A stretch of DNA of 64,000 bases, taken from positions 124,001-188,000 of the forward strand of contig CANKGV010000001.1 in NCBI GenBank assembly GCA_947481575.1, in the 5' to 3' direction. Origin of the DNA: Alphaproteobacteria bacterium. GTDB taxonomy: Bacteria > Pseudomonadota > Alphaproteobacteria > UBA2966 > CAIVPW01. Of this stretch, positions 53,789 through 63,431 are shown one piece after another. The notes below the pieces were generated by a model. The model had not been told where the DNA came from and did no database searches. It worked only from the letters and a program-made list of their open reading frames with translations. Position numbers and translations under genes: made by a program. Position 1 is the stretch's first letter, and each line of letters starts with the position of its first letter.

Positions 53789-55105
53789 ATGGCCAGTGAC
53801 GCGATTCTGGAGCGGCTCAAGCTGCTTCACCCCAAACTCATCGACCTGTCGCTGGAGCGCATCGTGCGTTTGCTGGCGGCGCTGGGGAATCCGGAGCGCT
53901 CGCTGCCGCCGGTGATCCATGTCGCCGGCACCAACGGCAAGGGTTCCACCTGCGCCTACCTGCGCGCGATGCTGGAGGCCGCCGGCCACCGCGTACACAT
54001 GTACACCTCGCCGCACCTGGTGCGGTTCCACGAACGCATCCGGATTGCGACCGGACCTGGGCAATCCAGCTTCATCACCGAGGCGGAACTCAGTCGTACA
54101 TTGGAAGACTGCGAACGTGCCAACGGCGGCCTGCCGATCACGTTCTTCGAGATCACCACCGCGGCCGCGTTCTTGGCGTTTGCGCGGCACCCGGCCGACG
54201 CGATCGTGCTGGAGGTTGGCCTGGGCGGATTGCTCGACGCCACCAACGTGTTGGACGCGCCCGCGCGCTGCGTAATCACGCCGGTGTCGATCGATCATGT
54301 AAATTTCCTGGGCCCGCACCTGCCGGGCATCGCCCGCGAGAAGGCCGGCATCCTGAAGCGCGGCGTGACCGCGGCAATCGCGCCGCAAGTGCCGGAAGCC
54401 CTCGCCGTGATCGAGGCGCGCGCCGCTGCAGTTGGCGCGCCGCTGCTCCTGTGGGAGCGCGATTGGTCGGCGCGGGCGAGCGGCGAGCGGCTGACGGTGA
54501 CGGTCGGGACCGCGCACTATGACCTGCCCCTGCCTGCCCTGCCCGGCCGTCATCAGTTCTTGAATGCCGGACTGACCGTGGCGGCGTTGCACGGGTTCAC
54601 GCCGCGGGTGCCAACACCCGCGCTGGCGCGCGGTCTGCGCGAAGTGGATTGGCCGGCGCGCATGCAGCGCCTGGCCGGTGGGCACCTCGCCGCACAGCTG
54701 CCGGCCACCGCCGACCTGTGGCTGGACGGCGGCCACAACCCCGGCGCGGCCGAAGTGATCGCCGACATGCTGCGCGGCTGGGCCGCAACCGACGGGCGCC
54801 CGGCGTTCCTGGTGTGCGGCATGCTGGAAACCAAAGATGCGGGCGGGTTCTTTGCGCCCCTGGCCGGACTGGTGCAGCAGGCGTTCACGCTGACCATCCC
54901 CGGCCAGGATGCGAGCCTGACCGGCGCCCAAGTTGCCGCCGCCGCCAACACCGCGGGCGTGCGCGCCCAGGCCATCACGGGATTGGCCGCTGCGCTGACC
55001 GCCGCGGCCGGTGCGGCGGGCTGCAAACCCGCCCGGGTCCTGGTCTGCGGGTCGCTGTATTTGGCCGGACACGTGCTGGAAGCGGACGGCCGGCCGCCGG
55101 TCTAG
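53789..55105 (+). CDS. folC: Dihydrofolate/folylpolyglutamate synthase
   Basis: 438 residues. The Mur-ligase P-loop is VAGTNGKGSTCAYL, followed by TSPHLVRFHERIRI, FEITTAAAFLAFA, VGLGGLLDATNVL and the carbamylated-Lys region REKAGILKRG, then LDGGHNPGAA. It adds glutamate to dihydropteroate and folates. It ends the biosynthetic run; no terminator is evident in the 146-bp gap after it. Confidence 0.95.
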   Translation: MASDAILERLKLLHPKLIDLSLERIVRLLAALGNPERSLPPVIHVAGTNGKGSTCAYLRAMLEAAGHRVHMYTSPHLVRFHERIRIATGPGQSSFITEAELSRTLEDCERANGGLPITFFEITTAAAFLAFARHPADAIVLEVGLGGLLDATNVLDAPARCVITPVSIDHVNFLGPHLPGIAREKAGILKRGVTAAIAPQVPEALAVIEARAAAVGAPLLLWERDWSARASGERLTVTVGTAHYDLPLPALPGRHQFLNAGLTVAALHGFTPRVPTPALARGLREVDWPARMQRLAGGHLAAQLPATADLWLDGGHNPGAAEVIADMLRGWAATDGRPAFLVCGMLETKDAGGFFAPLAGLVQQAFTLTIPGQDASLTGAQVAAAANTAGVRAQAITGLAAALTAAAGAAGCKPARVLVCGSLYLAGHVLEADGRPPV

Positions 55106-55251
55106 GCGGTATTCTGTAACGCAACATTGCCGCGGGCGTGATCGGCAACTCGCCGTTACCCGACGGTCGGCACCTACGGATAGCGGCCTGAGGCAAAACT
55201 AGCCATGCTCCACGGGCGTAAGGGTGACCCCGTCCGCATCGGAGCCTGCCA

Positions 55252-56715
55252 GTGAACGAACGCGATCGCGATCTGCGCCACTTGCTGTCCCGCACGGGCT
55301 TCGGCGCCCCGACGCCAGGGGAAATCGACGCACTCGCCCAAGCCGATCACCCGCAGGCAGTGCGGGCGCTGCTGGACGGCGTGAAGACGACAGCGGCTTC
55401 GCCGGATCCGGACTGGCTCGACACGGTGCAAATCGGCGCCCAGCGCGGCATGACGGTGGAGCAGGCCAAGGAATTCCGCCGACAGCGCAACATGGACGGC
55501 ACGGACGCCAAGGTGTGGTGGTACGGCGAGATGCTAGCCACGACGTCGCCGCTGACCGAGCACCTGACGCTGTTTTGGCACAACCATTTCACCTCTTCGA
55601 TGAAGAAGGTGAAGGTGCCCGACCTGCTGTACCGCCAGAATGCACTGCACCGCGCCAATGCGCTGGGCAACTTCGCCACGCTGCTGCGCGCCGCCAGCAA
55701 AGACCCGGCAATGCTGGTGTATCTCGACAACAACGAGAACCAGCCCGACCACCCCAACGAGAATTTCGCCCGTGAACTGCTGGAGTTGTTCACCCTGGGC
55801 GAGGGCCACGGCTACACCGAAGTGGATATCCGCGAGGCCGCGCGCGCCTTTACCGGCTGGCGATTCCGCCCCGACACCGGGTTCCTGTTCCAGCCGCGCC
55901 TGCACGACACCGGCCAGAAGACCTTTTTGGCCCGCACCGGCAATTTCACCGGCGACGACATCCTGGACATCATTTTGGCGCAGCCGCGGGTGGCCGAATA
56001 CATCACCGAAAAGCTGTGGCGCGAGTTCATTTCCGATGCGCCCGACCCGGCGGAGGTGACGCGGCTCGCGGCGATCTTCCGCAACGCCAAGTACGAATTG
56101 CGTCCGCTGCTGGAAGGCCTGCTGACGACGGAAGCGTTCCGCACGCCCGCCAATCGTGGGGCGCTGGTGAAGTCGCCCACCGACCTGATCGTCGGCACCT
56201 ACCGGCTGATCGGTTACACGCCGCGCGATGGCCGCACCATGGTGCTGGTTGGCCGCAACCTGGGCCAGGACCTGTTCGACCCGCCCAACGTGAAGGGCTG
56301 GCCGGGCGGCATGGCGTGGATCGATACGGCTACCGTGCCGCAGCGCTACGAGTTCCTGAACCAAGTGGTGAACGGGCTGGCCAACCTGTCGCAGATGCCG
56401 CAGCGCCGCCCCCAGAACCAGGCCCAGGCCCAGGCCCAGCAGCCCCGCCAAGCGGCCGGTGCGCCACCACCGGCGCAGGCTCAGACCATCCGCCCCGCGC
56501 CGCCCGGCGCCGCGGGCCAGCCGCCGGGCCCCGCCGGCGGCAACCGCCAACTCAACATCGCAGCACTGGACGCCGACGCGTTACGGGCGGTGGCGACGCT
56601 GCCGCCCGACCAGATGGCACAATTGGTGCTTCCCTTGCCGCCCAGCACCATGGGTGGCGGCCCCGGCGGGCCGCTCGGCGACCTGATCCGGGACCCCGCG
56701 TTCCAGCTCAAGTAG
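55252..56715 (+). CDS. DUF1800 family protein with Gln/Pro-rich segment
   Basis: 487 residues, GTG start. The DUF1800 hallmarks are LLSRTGFGAPTPGEID, LTLFWHNHFTSS, MLVYLDNNEN, NFARELLELFTLGEGHGYTEVDI, EAARAFTGW and DPPNVKGWPGG. Residues ~385-435 are Gln/Ala/Pro-rich and low-complexity. Function is unknown; members are usually paired with a DUF1501 gene and exported. No signal peptide is obvious at this start and no DUF1501 gene is in the window, so this copy is an orphan. Confidence 0.9.
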   Translation: MNERDRDLRHLLSRTGFGAPTPGEIDALAQADHPQAVRALLDGVKTTAASPDPDWLDTVQIGAQRGMTVEQAKEFRRQRNMDGTDAKVWWYGEMLATTSPLTEHLTLFWHNHFTSSMKKVKVPDLLYRQNALHRANALGNFATLLRAASKDPAMLVYLDNNENQPDHPNENFARELLELFTLGEGHGYTEVDIREAARAFTGWRFRPDTGFLFQPRLHDTGQKTFLARTGNFTGDDILDIILAQPRVAEYITEKLWREFISDAPDPAEVTRLAAIFRNAKYELRPLLEGLLTTEAFRTPANRGALVKSPTDLIVGTYRLIGYTPRDGRTMVLVGRNLGQDLFDPPNVKGWPGGMAWIDTATVPQRYEFLNQVVNGLANLSQMPQRRPQNQAQAQAQQPRQAAGAPPPAQAQTIRPAPPGAAGQPPGPAGGNRQLNIAALDADALRAVATLPPDQMAQLVLPLPPSTMGGGPGGPLGDLIRDPAFQLK

Positions 56716-56733
56716 CCGGGCCAGCGCCACAGA

Positions 56734-56768
56734 GAGCGGGCCTCACCGCCCGCTCCCCGCTTCTTTTC
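56734..56768 (+). terminator. Intrinsic terminator after DUF1800
   Basis: Stem GAGCGGGC / GCCCGCTC with loop CTCACC starts 18 bp after the stop and is followed by CCCGCTTCTTTTC, a moderate U tract. Confidence 0.7.
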
Positions 56769-56872
56769 GGGTACGGCGAAGCGCGCGTGAAGCGCTATGC
56801 TGGTATGCCACCGGACATCTTGCTGGACCGGTTCGGCGCTTGGGGGGCGCGGAAGTCTGCGCGCGTTGCGGC

Positions 56873-57283
56873 ATGTCGGCACCGTTTGAGACCAGCCTGC
56901 TCGAATTCACCACGGGGATGCCGATCTTCCACGAAGGTGACCCGGCCGACGCAGCGTTCCTGATCACCGAAGGCGAAGTTGAAGTCAGCAAGCGGACTCA
57001 CGGCCACCGGGTGCAGATCGCGCGCCTGACCGCCGGGGACGTGCTCGGCGAAATGGCCCTGCTCAGCGACATCCCCCGCTCTGCGGACGCCATTGCCGCC
57101 GTACACACCAAGGCGATCCGCGTTTCGCGCAACGAGTTCGACAAGCGCGTGGCGGCGATGGACCCCGTGATGCGGCGCATCTTCCGCATCCTGACCCGGC
57201 GGTTGCGCGAAGCGACCGACCAGATGGCAGCCCACGAAGACGAGCCGGCCCACGGACCGGCCGGGCTCCCGGCAGCACGCTAG
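56873..57283 (+). CDS. Stand-alone cyclic-nucleotide-binding domain protein
   Basis: 136 residues from ATG 56873; a start a few codons upstream is possible because no good SD is visible. A single cNMP-binding beta-roll: GMPIFHEGDPADAAFLITEGEVEVS, the phosphate-binding-cassette region AGDVLGEMALLSDIPRSADAIA (Glu and Arg in positions that bind cAMP in CRP), then helices RILTRRLREATDQM. There is no DNA-binding domain. The next gene, 22 bp later, encodes an adenylate cyclase, suggesting that this is its sensor or effector. Confidence 0.88.
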   Translation: MSAPFETSLLEFTTGMPIFHEGDPADAAFLITEGEVEVSKRTHGHRVQIARLTAGDVLGEMALLSDIPRSADAIAAVHTKAIRVSRNEFDKRVAAMDPVMRRIFRILTRRLREATDQMAAHEDEPAHGPAGLPAAR

Positions 57284-57305
57284 CCGCCTCGCACCCAACC
57301 GAAGC

Positions 57306-59516
57306 ATGTTCGAACTGCCGTCCACACCTCCACCGGCGCGGCAAAAGCTGCGGGTGTCGCTGGAGGTAGCGATCGTCTGCCTGTTCCTGCTCGTGATCGG
57401 CTGTCTGTCGGGGCTGATCATCGGCTTCAACTACTGGCTCAACCGGGACGCGGCGGTGAATACCGCAGGCGTATTGCTGGAAGAAGTGGACCGCGCGGTC
57501 GCCAGTGAAGTGTTGCGCCTATTCGACCCGGCGATCTCGACTGCCGATCTGGCGCCGTTGGTGCCGGGCATCGATCAGCTGCCGGATGCCGCGGCCCACC
57601 CGGCGCTGCCGTTCCTGTTCGGCGCCGTGAATCAGCACGCGCAAATCGCGTCGGCCTACATCGGTTTTGCCAACGGCGACTTCCTGCGCGTCGTGAACCT
57701 GGGCGAAGGCTATGGGCCGTCGCGGGTCGCACTCGGCGCGCCGGATACGAGCCGCTCGGCGGTCCAGCGCATCACCCGCCGCGCCGACGGCCAGCGCGTG
57801 GAGTTGTGGACCTACCTGGATGCCGCCGGTCTGCCGGTCGGCACGAAGGAGAACGTCGCCCCGGCCTATGATCCCCGGCAACGCGGCTGGTACCAGCTCG
57901 CCGAGAAGTCCGCCGGTGCCGTGATCACCGACCCGTACCTGTTCGCCAGCGTGCGCGAGGTTGGACGTACCGCGGCACGGCGCGTCGGCAGCCCGGTGCG
58001 GGCGGTATTCGGGATCGACCTCACGCAGGCAAGCATGTCGCGCTACGTCCGTGATGTCGCGGCGCGCGCCGGCCACTCGCTGTCGGTGTTCCTCTTCGAT
58101 GCGCAGGGGCGCATCACGGCCCACGCCGATTTTGCTACCGCGATGCCGGCGCCGGCCGATGACCCCAACGCCGGGCAGATCCCGACGCTGGCCGCGGCGA
58201 CCGACCCGGTGCTCCACGCGGTGCAGCTGGAACTGGCGCGCACGGGTGGCGCTTTCGACCAGAGCATGCTGCAAACGCCGAAGGTTACCTATGTGACCCG
58301 CATTCACCCGCTGCCCGCTGCCGTAGCCGGGGTGGTGCCGGTCACCACCGAGTATGTGGCAGTACTCGCACCGTTGGACGATTTCGTCGTCCCGATCTTC
58401 GAGGCCGGAGCAGTCGCCTGCGCGGTATCGCTTGCGGTGGTGCTGCTGTCGCTGCCCTTGGTGGTGGTGATCGCGCGGCGGATCGCGCAGCCGCTGCGCT
58501 ACCTAGCCGAGGAAGCGGACCGGATCCGCGACTTCGACATCTCGGTGCCGCTGACGCTGGACTCGCGCATTCGCGAAGTCAGCGACTTGGTGCAGGCCAC
58601 CCAGCTGATGAAGAACACGTTGACCGCGTTCGGCAAGTACGTCCCGCGGGATCTGGTGCGCAGCATGCTGCGGTCGAACCTGGAGGCGCGCCCCGGCGGT
58701 GAGCGCCGACAACTGACGCTGCTGTTCACCGACATCGAAGACTTCACCACCATCAGCGAGCAGATGGAACCGGAAGCGCTGATGCGCAAAATGTCGCGCT
58801 ACTTCGACGGCATGGTGACCACCATCCAGGACGCCAGCGGCACGGTGGACAAGTTCGTCGGTGACGCGGTAATGGCCTACTGGAACGCGCCGATGCTGGT
58901 GAACGACCACGCGGCGGTGGGCGTTGCCGCGACCTTGCGGTGCGCCAAGCTATCCAACGCGATGAACGCCGAGTGGCGCCGCAACGGCGAACAGCCGCTG
59001 CACACCCGGTTCGGCCTGCACCTGGGCGAGTGCATCGTTGGCAACGTCGGCTCTAAGGACCGCCTCGACTTCACCGTGATCGGCGCGTCGGTCAACTTGG
59101 CGTCGCGGCTGGAAGGCCTGAACAAGCATTACGGCACCCAGATTCTGACCAGCGAGGCGACCCGCGATGCGTGCGCCGACCGGTTCCTGTTCCGCACCGT
59201 AGACATGGCGCTGCCCAAGGGGGCGGTGCGGCCCACGCGCATCTACGAGCTGATCGGCGCGCTGCCGGGGGTGGACCCGGCGCTGGCGGACATCGAGGCG
59301 AGCCCCGAGGACGTGAAGCTGTGCGCCGCGTGGGAAGCGACGTATGCCCACTACATGGCGCGCCACTGGCAGAACGTGATGACGGCGATCGGCACGTTCA
59401 ACGCCAACTTCCCGGGGGACCGGCTGGCCCAGGTCTACATGAAACGCACGTGGCTGTACCTCCAAGACCCGCCAGGCCCCGATTGGGACGGCGTGGAGCA
59501 GCACCTCAGCAAGTAA
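57306..59516 (+). CDS. Membrane class III (IIIb-like) adenylate cyclase with extracytoplasmic Cache-type sensor
   Basis: 736 residues. TM1 (~19-43), a large periplasmic domain (~45-355, Cache-like with YDPRQRGWYQLA and FGIDLTQASMSRYV), TM2 (~362-392), HAMP (~393-445) and the cyclase domain (~465-645). Metal aspartates are Asp476 (FTDIEDF) and Asp520 (VGDAVMAYW). Purine selection uses Lys516 and Thr590 (DFTVIG), the Lys/Thr pair of class IIIb adenylate cyclases. Transition-state residues are Asn597 and Arg601. A ~85-residue helical tail follows. It makes cAMP in response to an external ligand. Confidence 0.92.
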   Translation: MFELPSTPPPARQKLRVSLEVAIVCLFLLVIGCLSGLIIGFNYWLNRDAAVNTAGVLLEEVDRAVASEVLRLFDPAISTADLAPLVPGIDQLPDAAAHPALPFLFGAVNQHAQIASAYIGFANGDFLRVVNLGEGYGPSRVALGAPDTSRSAVQRITRRADGQRVELWTYLDAAGLPVGTKENVAPAYDPRQRGWYQLAEKSAGAVITDPYLFASVREVGRTAARRVGSPVRAVFGIDLTQASMSRYVRDVAARAGHSLSVFLFDAQGRITAHADFATAMPAPADDPNAGQIPTLAAATDPVLHAVQLELARTGGAFDQSMLQTPKVTYVTRIHPLPAAVAGVVPVTTEYVAVLAPLDDFVVPIFEAGAVACAVSLAVVLLSLPLVVVIARRIAQPLRYLAEEADRIRDFDISVPLTLDSRIREVSDLVQATQLMKNTLTAFGKYVPRDLVRSMLRSNLEARPGGERRQLTLLFTDIEDFTTISEQMEPEALMRKMSRYFDGMVTTIQDASGTVDKFVGDAVMAYWNAPMLVNDHAAVGVAATLRCAKLSNAMNAEWRRNGEQPLHTRFGLHLGECIVGNVGSKDRLDFTVIGASVNLASRLEGLNKHYGTQILTSEATRDACADRFLFRTVDMALPKGAVRPTRIYELIGALPGVDPALADIEASPEDVKLCAAWEATYAHYMARHWQNVMTAIGTFNANFPGDRLAQVYMKRTWLYLQDPPGPDWDGVEQHLSK

Positions 59517-59529
59517 CCCGGAAATGCTG

Positions 59530-59550
59530 CGGCCCGCGCAAGGCGGGCCG
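59530..59550. terminator. Hairpin between the convergent cyclase and trxA genes
   Basis: CGGCCCGC / GCGGGCCG with loop GCAAG, 13 bp after the cyclase stop and 29 bp beyond the trxA stop. It is symmetric and could act on both transcripts; no U tract. Confidence 0.5.
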
Positions 59551-59579
59551 GAGCGGACGACAGGTCTCGGCCTGCGGCG

Positions 59580-59957
59580 TTACGCCGGCAGGACCGTCTT
59601 CAGCCACTCGACCAGCTTGCCTTTCGGCAAGGCGCCGACCTTGGTGGCGGCCACCTGGCCGTCCTTGAACAGCATCAGCGTCGGGATACCGCGCACGCCG
59701 AACTTAGTGGGCGTGACCGGATTGTCGTCGATGTTGAGCTTGGCGATGGTGAGCTTGGCGCCCATTTCCTTGGCGATTTCTTCCAGCGCCGGCGCGATTG
59801 CGAGGCACGGGCCGCACCACTCCGCCCAGTAATCCACCAGCACCGGCTTGCCGGAGCCGATCACGTCCTTTTCGAACGCGGCGTCGGTGGTGTGGGTGAT
59901 GGCGCCCGCCACGTCCGTGTGGGCGGGAGCGGCGGCGTTGACCGGGCTGAGGGCCAT
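59580..59957 (-). CDS. trxA: Thioredoxin
   Basis: 125 residues, with ~18 extra N-terminal residues before the fold. The active site is WCGPC (47-51) in [16 protein letters not shown], followed by the cis-Pro loop [11 protein letters not shown]. It reduces cytoplasmic disulfides. It follows addA on the minus strand with an 81-bp gap; the addB-addA-trxA order is common in alphaproteobacteria. Confidence 0.96.
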   Translation of the reverse strand: MALSPVNAAAPAHTDVAGAITHTTDAAFEKDVIGSGKPVLVDYWAEWCGPCLAIAPALEEIAKEMGAKLTIAKLNIDDNPVTPTKFGVRGIPTLMLFKDGQVAATKVGALPKGKLVEWLKTVLPA

Positions 59958-60038
59958 GGTGGGTCTCCTGAGATCATTGCGCCCCCGGGGCCCGGGGCCA
60001 CGCGGAGGCGTTTCGACAAAAGTAGGGTGCCCCCCGGA

Positions 60039-63000
60039 TCAGGTCAAGGCGACCGCCGTCAGGGACTGCTCCGAGAGGCGCATCAGGCGCGGTCCATCGG
60101 TCCACAACAGGGCGCAATGCACCGGGCGGCCTGGATAAATCGCCTGGATCGCACCCCGGTAAGCGGCCATCTGCCGCACGTAGAGTTCGGGCACTTGGTC
60201 TTCCGCCTTGGGCGCCGGGCGGTGCGTCTTGTAGTCGACGATCAGCACTTCCGTATCGCTCACCACCAGCCGGTCGATTTGGCCGGACAGCACGATGCGC
60301 CCGACCTTGCCGACCACCGGCACTTCCGCCTGCCCGCGTGCGCCGAAGATTGCCGCGAACGCCGGGTCGTGCAGGACGGCCAGGGCCGCGCCGGCCATTT
60401 CGGCGCGCTCATCGGCGGCGAAGTCGCCCGCGTTGGTGGCCAAGAACCGGTCCGCCGCCCGCGCCTGGTGCGCACCCGCCACGCCCGGCAGGAGCTGCAG
60501 CAGGCGGTGGATCAACACCCCGCGCCGCAGCCCGGTGCCCCGGGTAGCGGTCAGCGGCGAGAATGCCGGTGACTCCTCGCCACTGGGGCGCGACGGCGTG
60601 AGCGGCGAATCCTTGGCCGGCTCGGCCGGGGCATTGCGCTTCAGCCACCCGGGCGCCGGGGCAACCACGCCTGTGTCCGCGGCATCCCCCGCCTGCGCCG
60701 GTTCCGACTGGGGGCTGGCCCAGCGCTTCACGCCCTCGGCCGGCTCGGCGGCCGGGCTCGTCATCCGGTCCAGACCTTGGACGATCAGGTTGTACCAGGA
60801 ACCGTCTTCGCGTTTCTTGTTGGTCTCCCACCCACACACGATCAGGCGGTCTTCGGCGCGCGTCATCGCGACATACAGCAGTCGGTGATACTCCTGCGCC
60901 CGCGCCGCGCGGCCGGCCTCGCGGGCGCGTGCCGACACCGGGTCGTCGTTCTTCTTGCGGTGCGGCCACAGCGGCAGGGTGCCGTCCCACAGGATCGGTT
61001 CGTCGCGCGCCAGCGGCGTGCGGACCGTGTCGGGCAGAAACACGATCGGCGCTTGCAGGCCCTTGGCGCCGTGCACCGTCATAACGCGTACTTCGTCCCG
61101 GCCCGCTTCCAGGTCGCGTACGACTTCCGCCTGGCCCTTTTCAATCCAGTGCAGGAAGCCCTGCAACGACGGCGCGTGGGTGCGCTCGAAATCGAGGGCG
61201 CGGGCGAGGAACTCGTCAACCGGATCGTTGGCTTCGGGGCCGAGGCGCGCGAGTAGCTCGCGGCGGCCGCCCTGGGCCAACAGTTCGGCAAAGAAGGCGT
61301 GCGGCGGCACGTAGTCGGCGCGGGCACGCAATGCGGCGAGGCGATCGAAGGCGTGCTGGAAGACCGGCCGCTCCGCGGCGCGGCGGCCGAGTTCGCGCCA
61401 CAGCGAGCCGGTGCGGGGTTGCGCCAGGTCGTACAGGTCTTGCTCCGCGAGGCCGAGGAATGGACCCTTAAGCGCGGCAGCGAGATTGAGATCGTCGTCG
61501 GGCAGCAGGGCAAAGTTGGCCAGCGCGATCAGGTCCATCACCGGCAACTGCGTGGTGATGATCATGCGATCGGTGCCAGCGACCGGCACGCGGCGAATCT
61601 TCAACTCGCGGATCAGTTCTTCGACGAACGCGCTGCGGCGCTGTACCAGCACCATCACGTCGCCCGCCGCAATCATCCGGTTCTTGGACGGCAGCAGTTC
61701 CTTGCCGACCCAGCCAGCCACGGTGACGGCGATCCGCTCGGCGAGGATTGCGCTGGCGCTGCGGCGGCGCTGCTGGGTGCGCGGCGGCTCCCAGGCACTT
61801 GGTGCGTCGCTGCCGGTGTCCGGCACTTTCTCGGTGGGCCACAGTTCCACATAGCCGGCGTCGCCGGTGCGAGTGGGCAAATGGCGCACGGTGCTCTCGC
61901 CGATCAGCAGTCCGTCGCGGGCGAGGTCTGACTCGAATACCTTATCGACGGCCGACAGCACCGGCTGCACGGAACGGAACGACTGAACCAGTTCGGCCGG
62001 GCGCCAGTCCAACTCGGCGTCGATGACGCGGCGGCCGAAGTCGTCGCGCCAATGGGCAAACGCGGCGGGATCGGCGCGGCGGAAGCCGTAGATCGACTGC
62101 TTGGGGTCGCCGACTGCGAACACGGTGCGCGGGTGCACGGACGCGCCCTGGCCGACGAAGAACTCGCTGGCGATGGCCGCGATCACGTCCCACTGTTCGG
62201 GGCTGGTGTCTTGGGCTTCATCTAGCAGGATGTGGTCGAGCCCGCCGTCCAACTTGTAGAGCACCCACGGCGCGGCCGCGCGGTTCGCCAGCAGGTCGCC
62301 CGCTTTCAGGATCAGGTCGTCGTAGTCAAGCAGCGCGTGGCGCTCTTTGGCGGCCTCGTAGCGATCGAGCAGGGTTTCGCCGAACGTGAGCAGGGCCGCG
62401 GTGTTTTCGGCAACCTCTAGTGCGCAAAGATGCTCTGTAATGACCTTCAATCTCGCCTCTTCGCGGCGCAACACATCATCGCCATCCGGCGCGAAGCGAA
62501 GGGAATCTTTATAGATGAGGTCCTTTAGCGTGCCGCCGTCCTTCTTAAAGAATACGGCGCGATACGTTGGGAACTGAGACGCGCGGCCCGCAGCATCGGC
62601 GCGAATCCAGGCGTCAATGACCCCGCCGCGTTCGGTATCCTTCTTGCTACCGCCCAGCATGGCTCCCGCAACGCGAAGCAGATTGCGTTCGTCGCACGCA
62701 CCTTTGGCGCTAGCGGCGACGAATACCGACTCCTCCGTTTCGCCTTCGTCCACGCCGAGCGTGGCACGCAGGCGGGCGAGCACTGGCGCCAAGCCACCCT
62801 CGAACACCGCCTCGAAGCGCGGGCGGTCGCGGCGCAGGGCCAGCATCAACTCGCGGAACTGGTTCTCGTTCAGCCGCTCGGCCAGCACGCCCATGGCGGC
62901 GGAGATCGCCGCGGTGGGGTGCGCGAGAATCTCGTCGCGGGCGGCGTCCATCATCTCGGCGGCGGTGCGTTCGTCCGCTACCTGGAAATGCGCGGCGATC

Positions 63001-63431
63001 TTGCTTTCGACCGGGAAGCGGCCAAGCAGCGATTCGCAGAACGAATGGATCGTCTGAATGCGCAGTCCGCCGGGGGCGTCCAGCACCCGCGCGAACAAGC
63101 TGCGGGCGAACGCAATGCGCTCGGCGTCGGGGAACCCGGCGCCGCCTTCGAGCAGATGCACTTCTTCGCGCACCACCGCGGGCGGCACGGTCGCCCACCG
63201 GGCGAGGCGCTCGACCACGCGCAGCTGCATCTCGGCGGCGGCGGCCTTGGTGTAGGTGAGGCACAGAATCGCGGCGGGGCGGGTGCCGGCCAGCAACAGG
63301 CGCAGGGCGCGGTCGGTGAGCACCTGGGTCTTGCCGGCGCCGGCGGACGCGGTGACCCACGACGAAACGCGGGGGTGCGCGGCGGCGAGCTGGTTGGCGG
63401 TGGGCGGAACGACCTTGCGATCCAGCCTCAT
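60039..63431 (-). CDS. addA: Double-strand break repair helicase-nuclease AddA
   Basis: 1130 residues from ATG 63431, overlapping addB (ATGA). UvrD-type helicase motifs: Walker A TASAGAGKTQVLTDR, motif Ia LTYTKAAAAEM, motif II LLDEAQDTSPEQW, motif III VGDPKQSIYGFRRA, motif V VMTVHGAKGLQAP and motif VI LYVAMTRAEDRL. The C-terminal nuclease has SGQIDRLVVSDTEVLIVDYKTHRP (PD-(D/E)xK). With AddB it resects DNA ends for RecA. A Pro/Ser/Ala-rich linker lies between the helicase and nuclease parts. Confidence 0.97.
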   Translation of the reverse strand: MRLDRKVVPPTANQLAAAHPRVSSWVTASAGAGKTQVLTDRALRLLLAGTRPAAILCLTYTKAAAAEMQLRVVERLARWATVPPAVVREEVHLLEGGAGFPDAERIAFARSLFARVLDAPGGLRIQTIHSFCESLLGRFPVESKIAAHFQVADERTAAEMMDAARDEILAHPTAAISAAMGVLAERLNENQFRELMLALRRDRPRFEAVFEGGLAPVLARLRATLGVDEGETEESVFVAASAKGACDERNLLRVAGAMLGGSKKDTERGGVIDAWIRADAAGRASQFPTYRAVFFKKDGGTLKDLIYKDSLRFAPDGDDVLRREEARLKVITEHLCALEVAENTAALLTFGETLLDRYEAAKERHALLDYDDLILKAGDLLANRAAAPWVLYKLDGGLDHILLDEAQDTSPEQWDVIAAIASEFFVGQGASVHPRTVFAVGDPKQSIYGFRRADPAAFAHWRDDFGRRVIDAELDWRPAELVQSFRSVQPVLSAVDKVFESDLARDGLLIGESTVRHLPTRTGDAGYVELWPTEKVPDTGSDAPSAWEPPRTQQRRRSASAILAERIAVTVAGWVGKELLPSKNRMIAAGDVMVLVQRRSAFVEELIRELKIRRVPVAGTDRMIITTQLPVMDLIALANFALLPDDDLNLAAALKGPFLGLAEQDLYDLAQPRTGSLWRELGRRAAERPVFQHAFDRLAALRARADYVPPHAFFAELLAQGGRRELLARLGPEANDPVDEFLARALDFERTHAPSLQGFLHWIEKGQAEVVRDLEAGRDEVRVMTVHGAKGLQAPIVFLPDTVRTPLARDEPILWDGTLPLWPHRKKNDDPVSARAREAGRAARAQEYHRLLYVAMTRAEDRLIVCGWETNKKREDGSWYNLIVQGLDRMTSPAAEPAEGVKRWASPQSEPAQAGDAADTGVVAPAPGWLKRNAPAEPAKDSPLTPSRPSGEESPAFSPLTATRGTGLRRGVLIHRLLQLLPGVAGAHQARAADRFLATNAGDFAADERAEMAGAALAVLHDPAFAAIFGARGQAEVPVVGKVGRIVLSGQIDRLVVSDTEVLIVDYKTHRPAPKAEDQVPELYVRQMAAYRGAIQAIYPGRPVHCALLWTDGPRLMRLSEQSLTAVALT

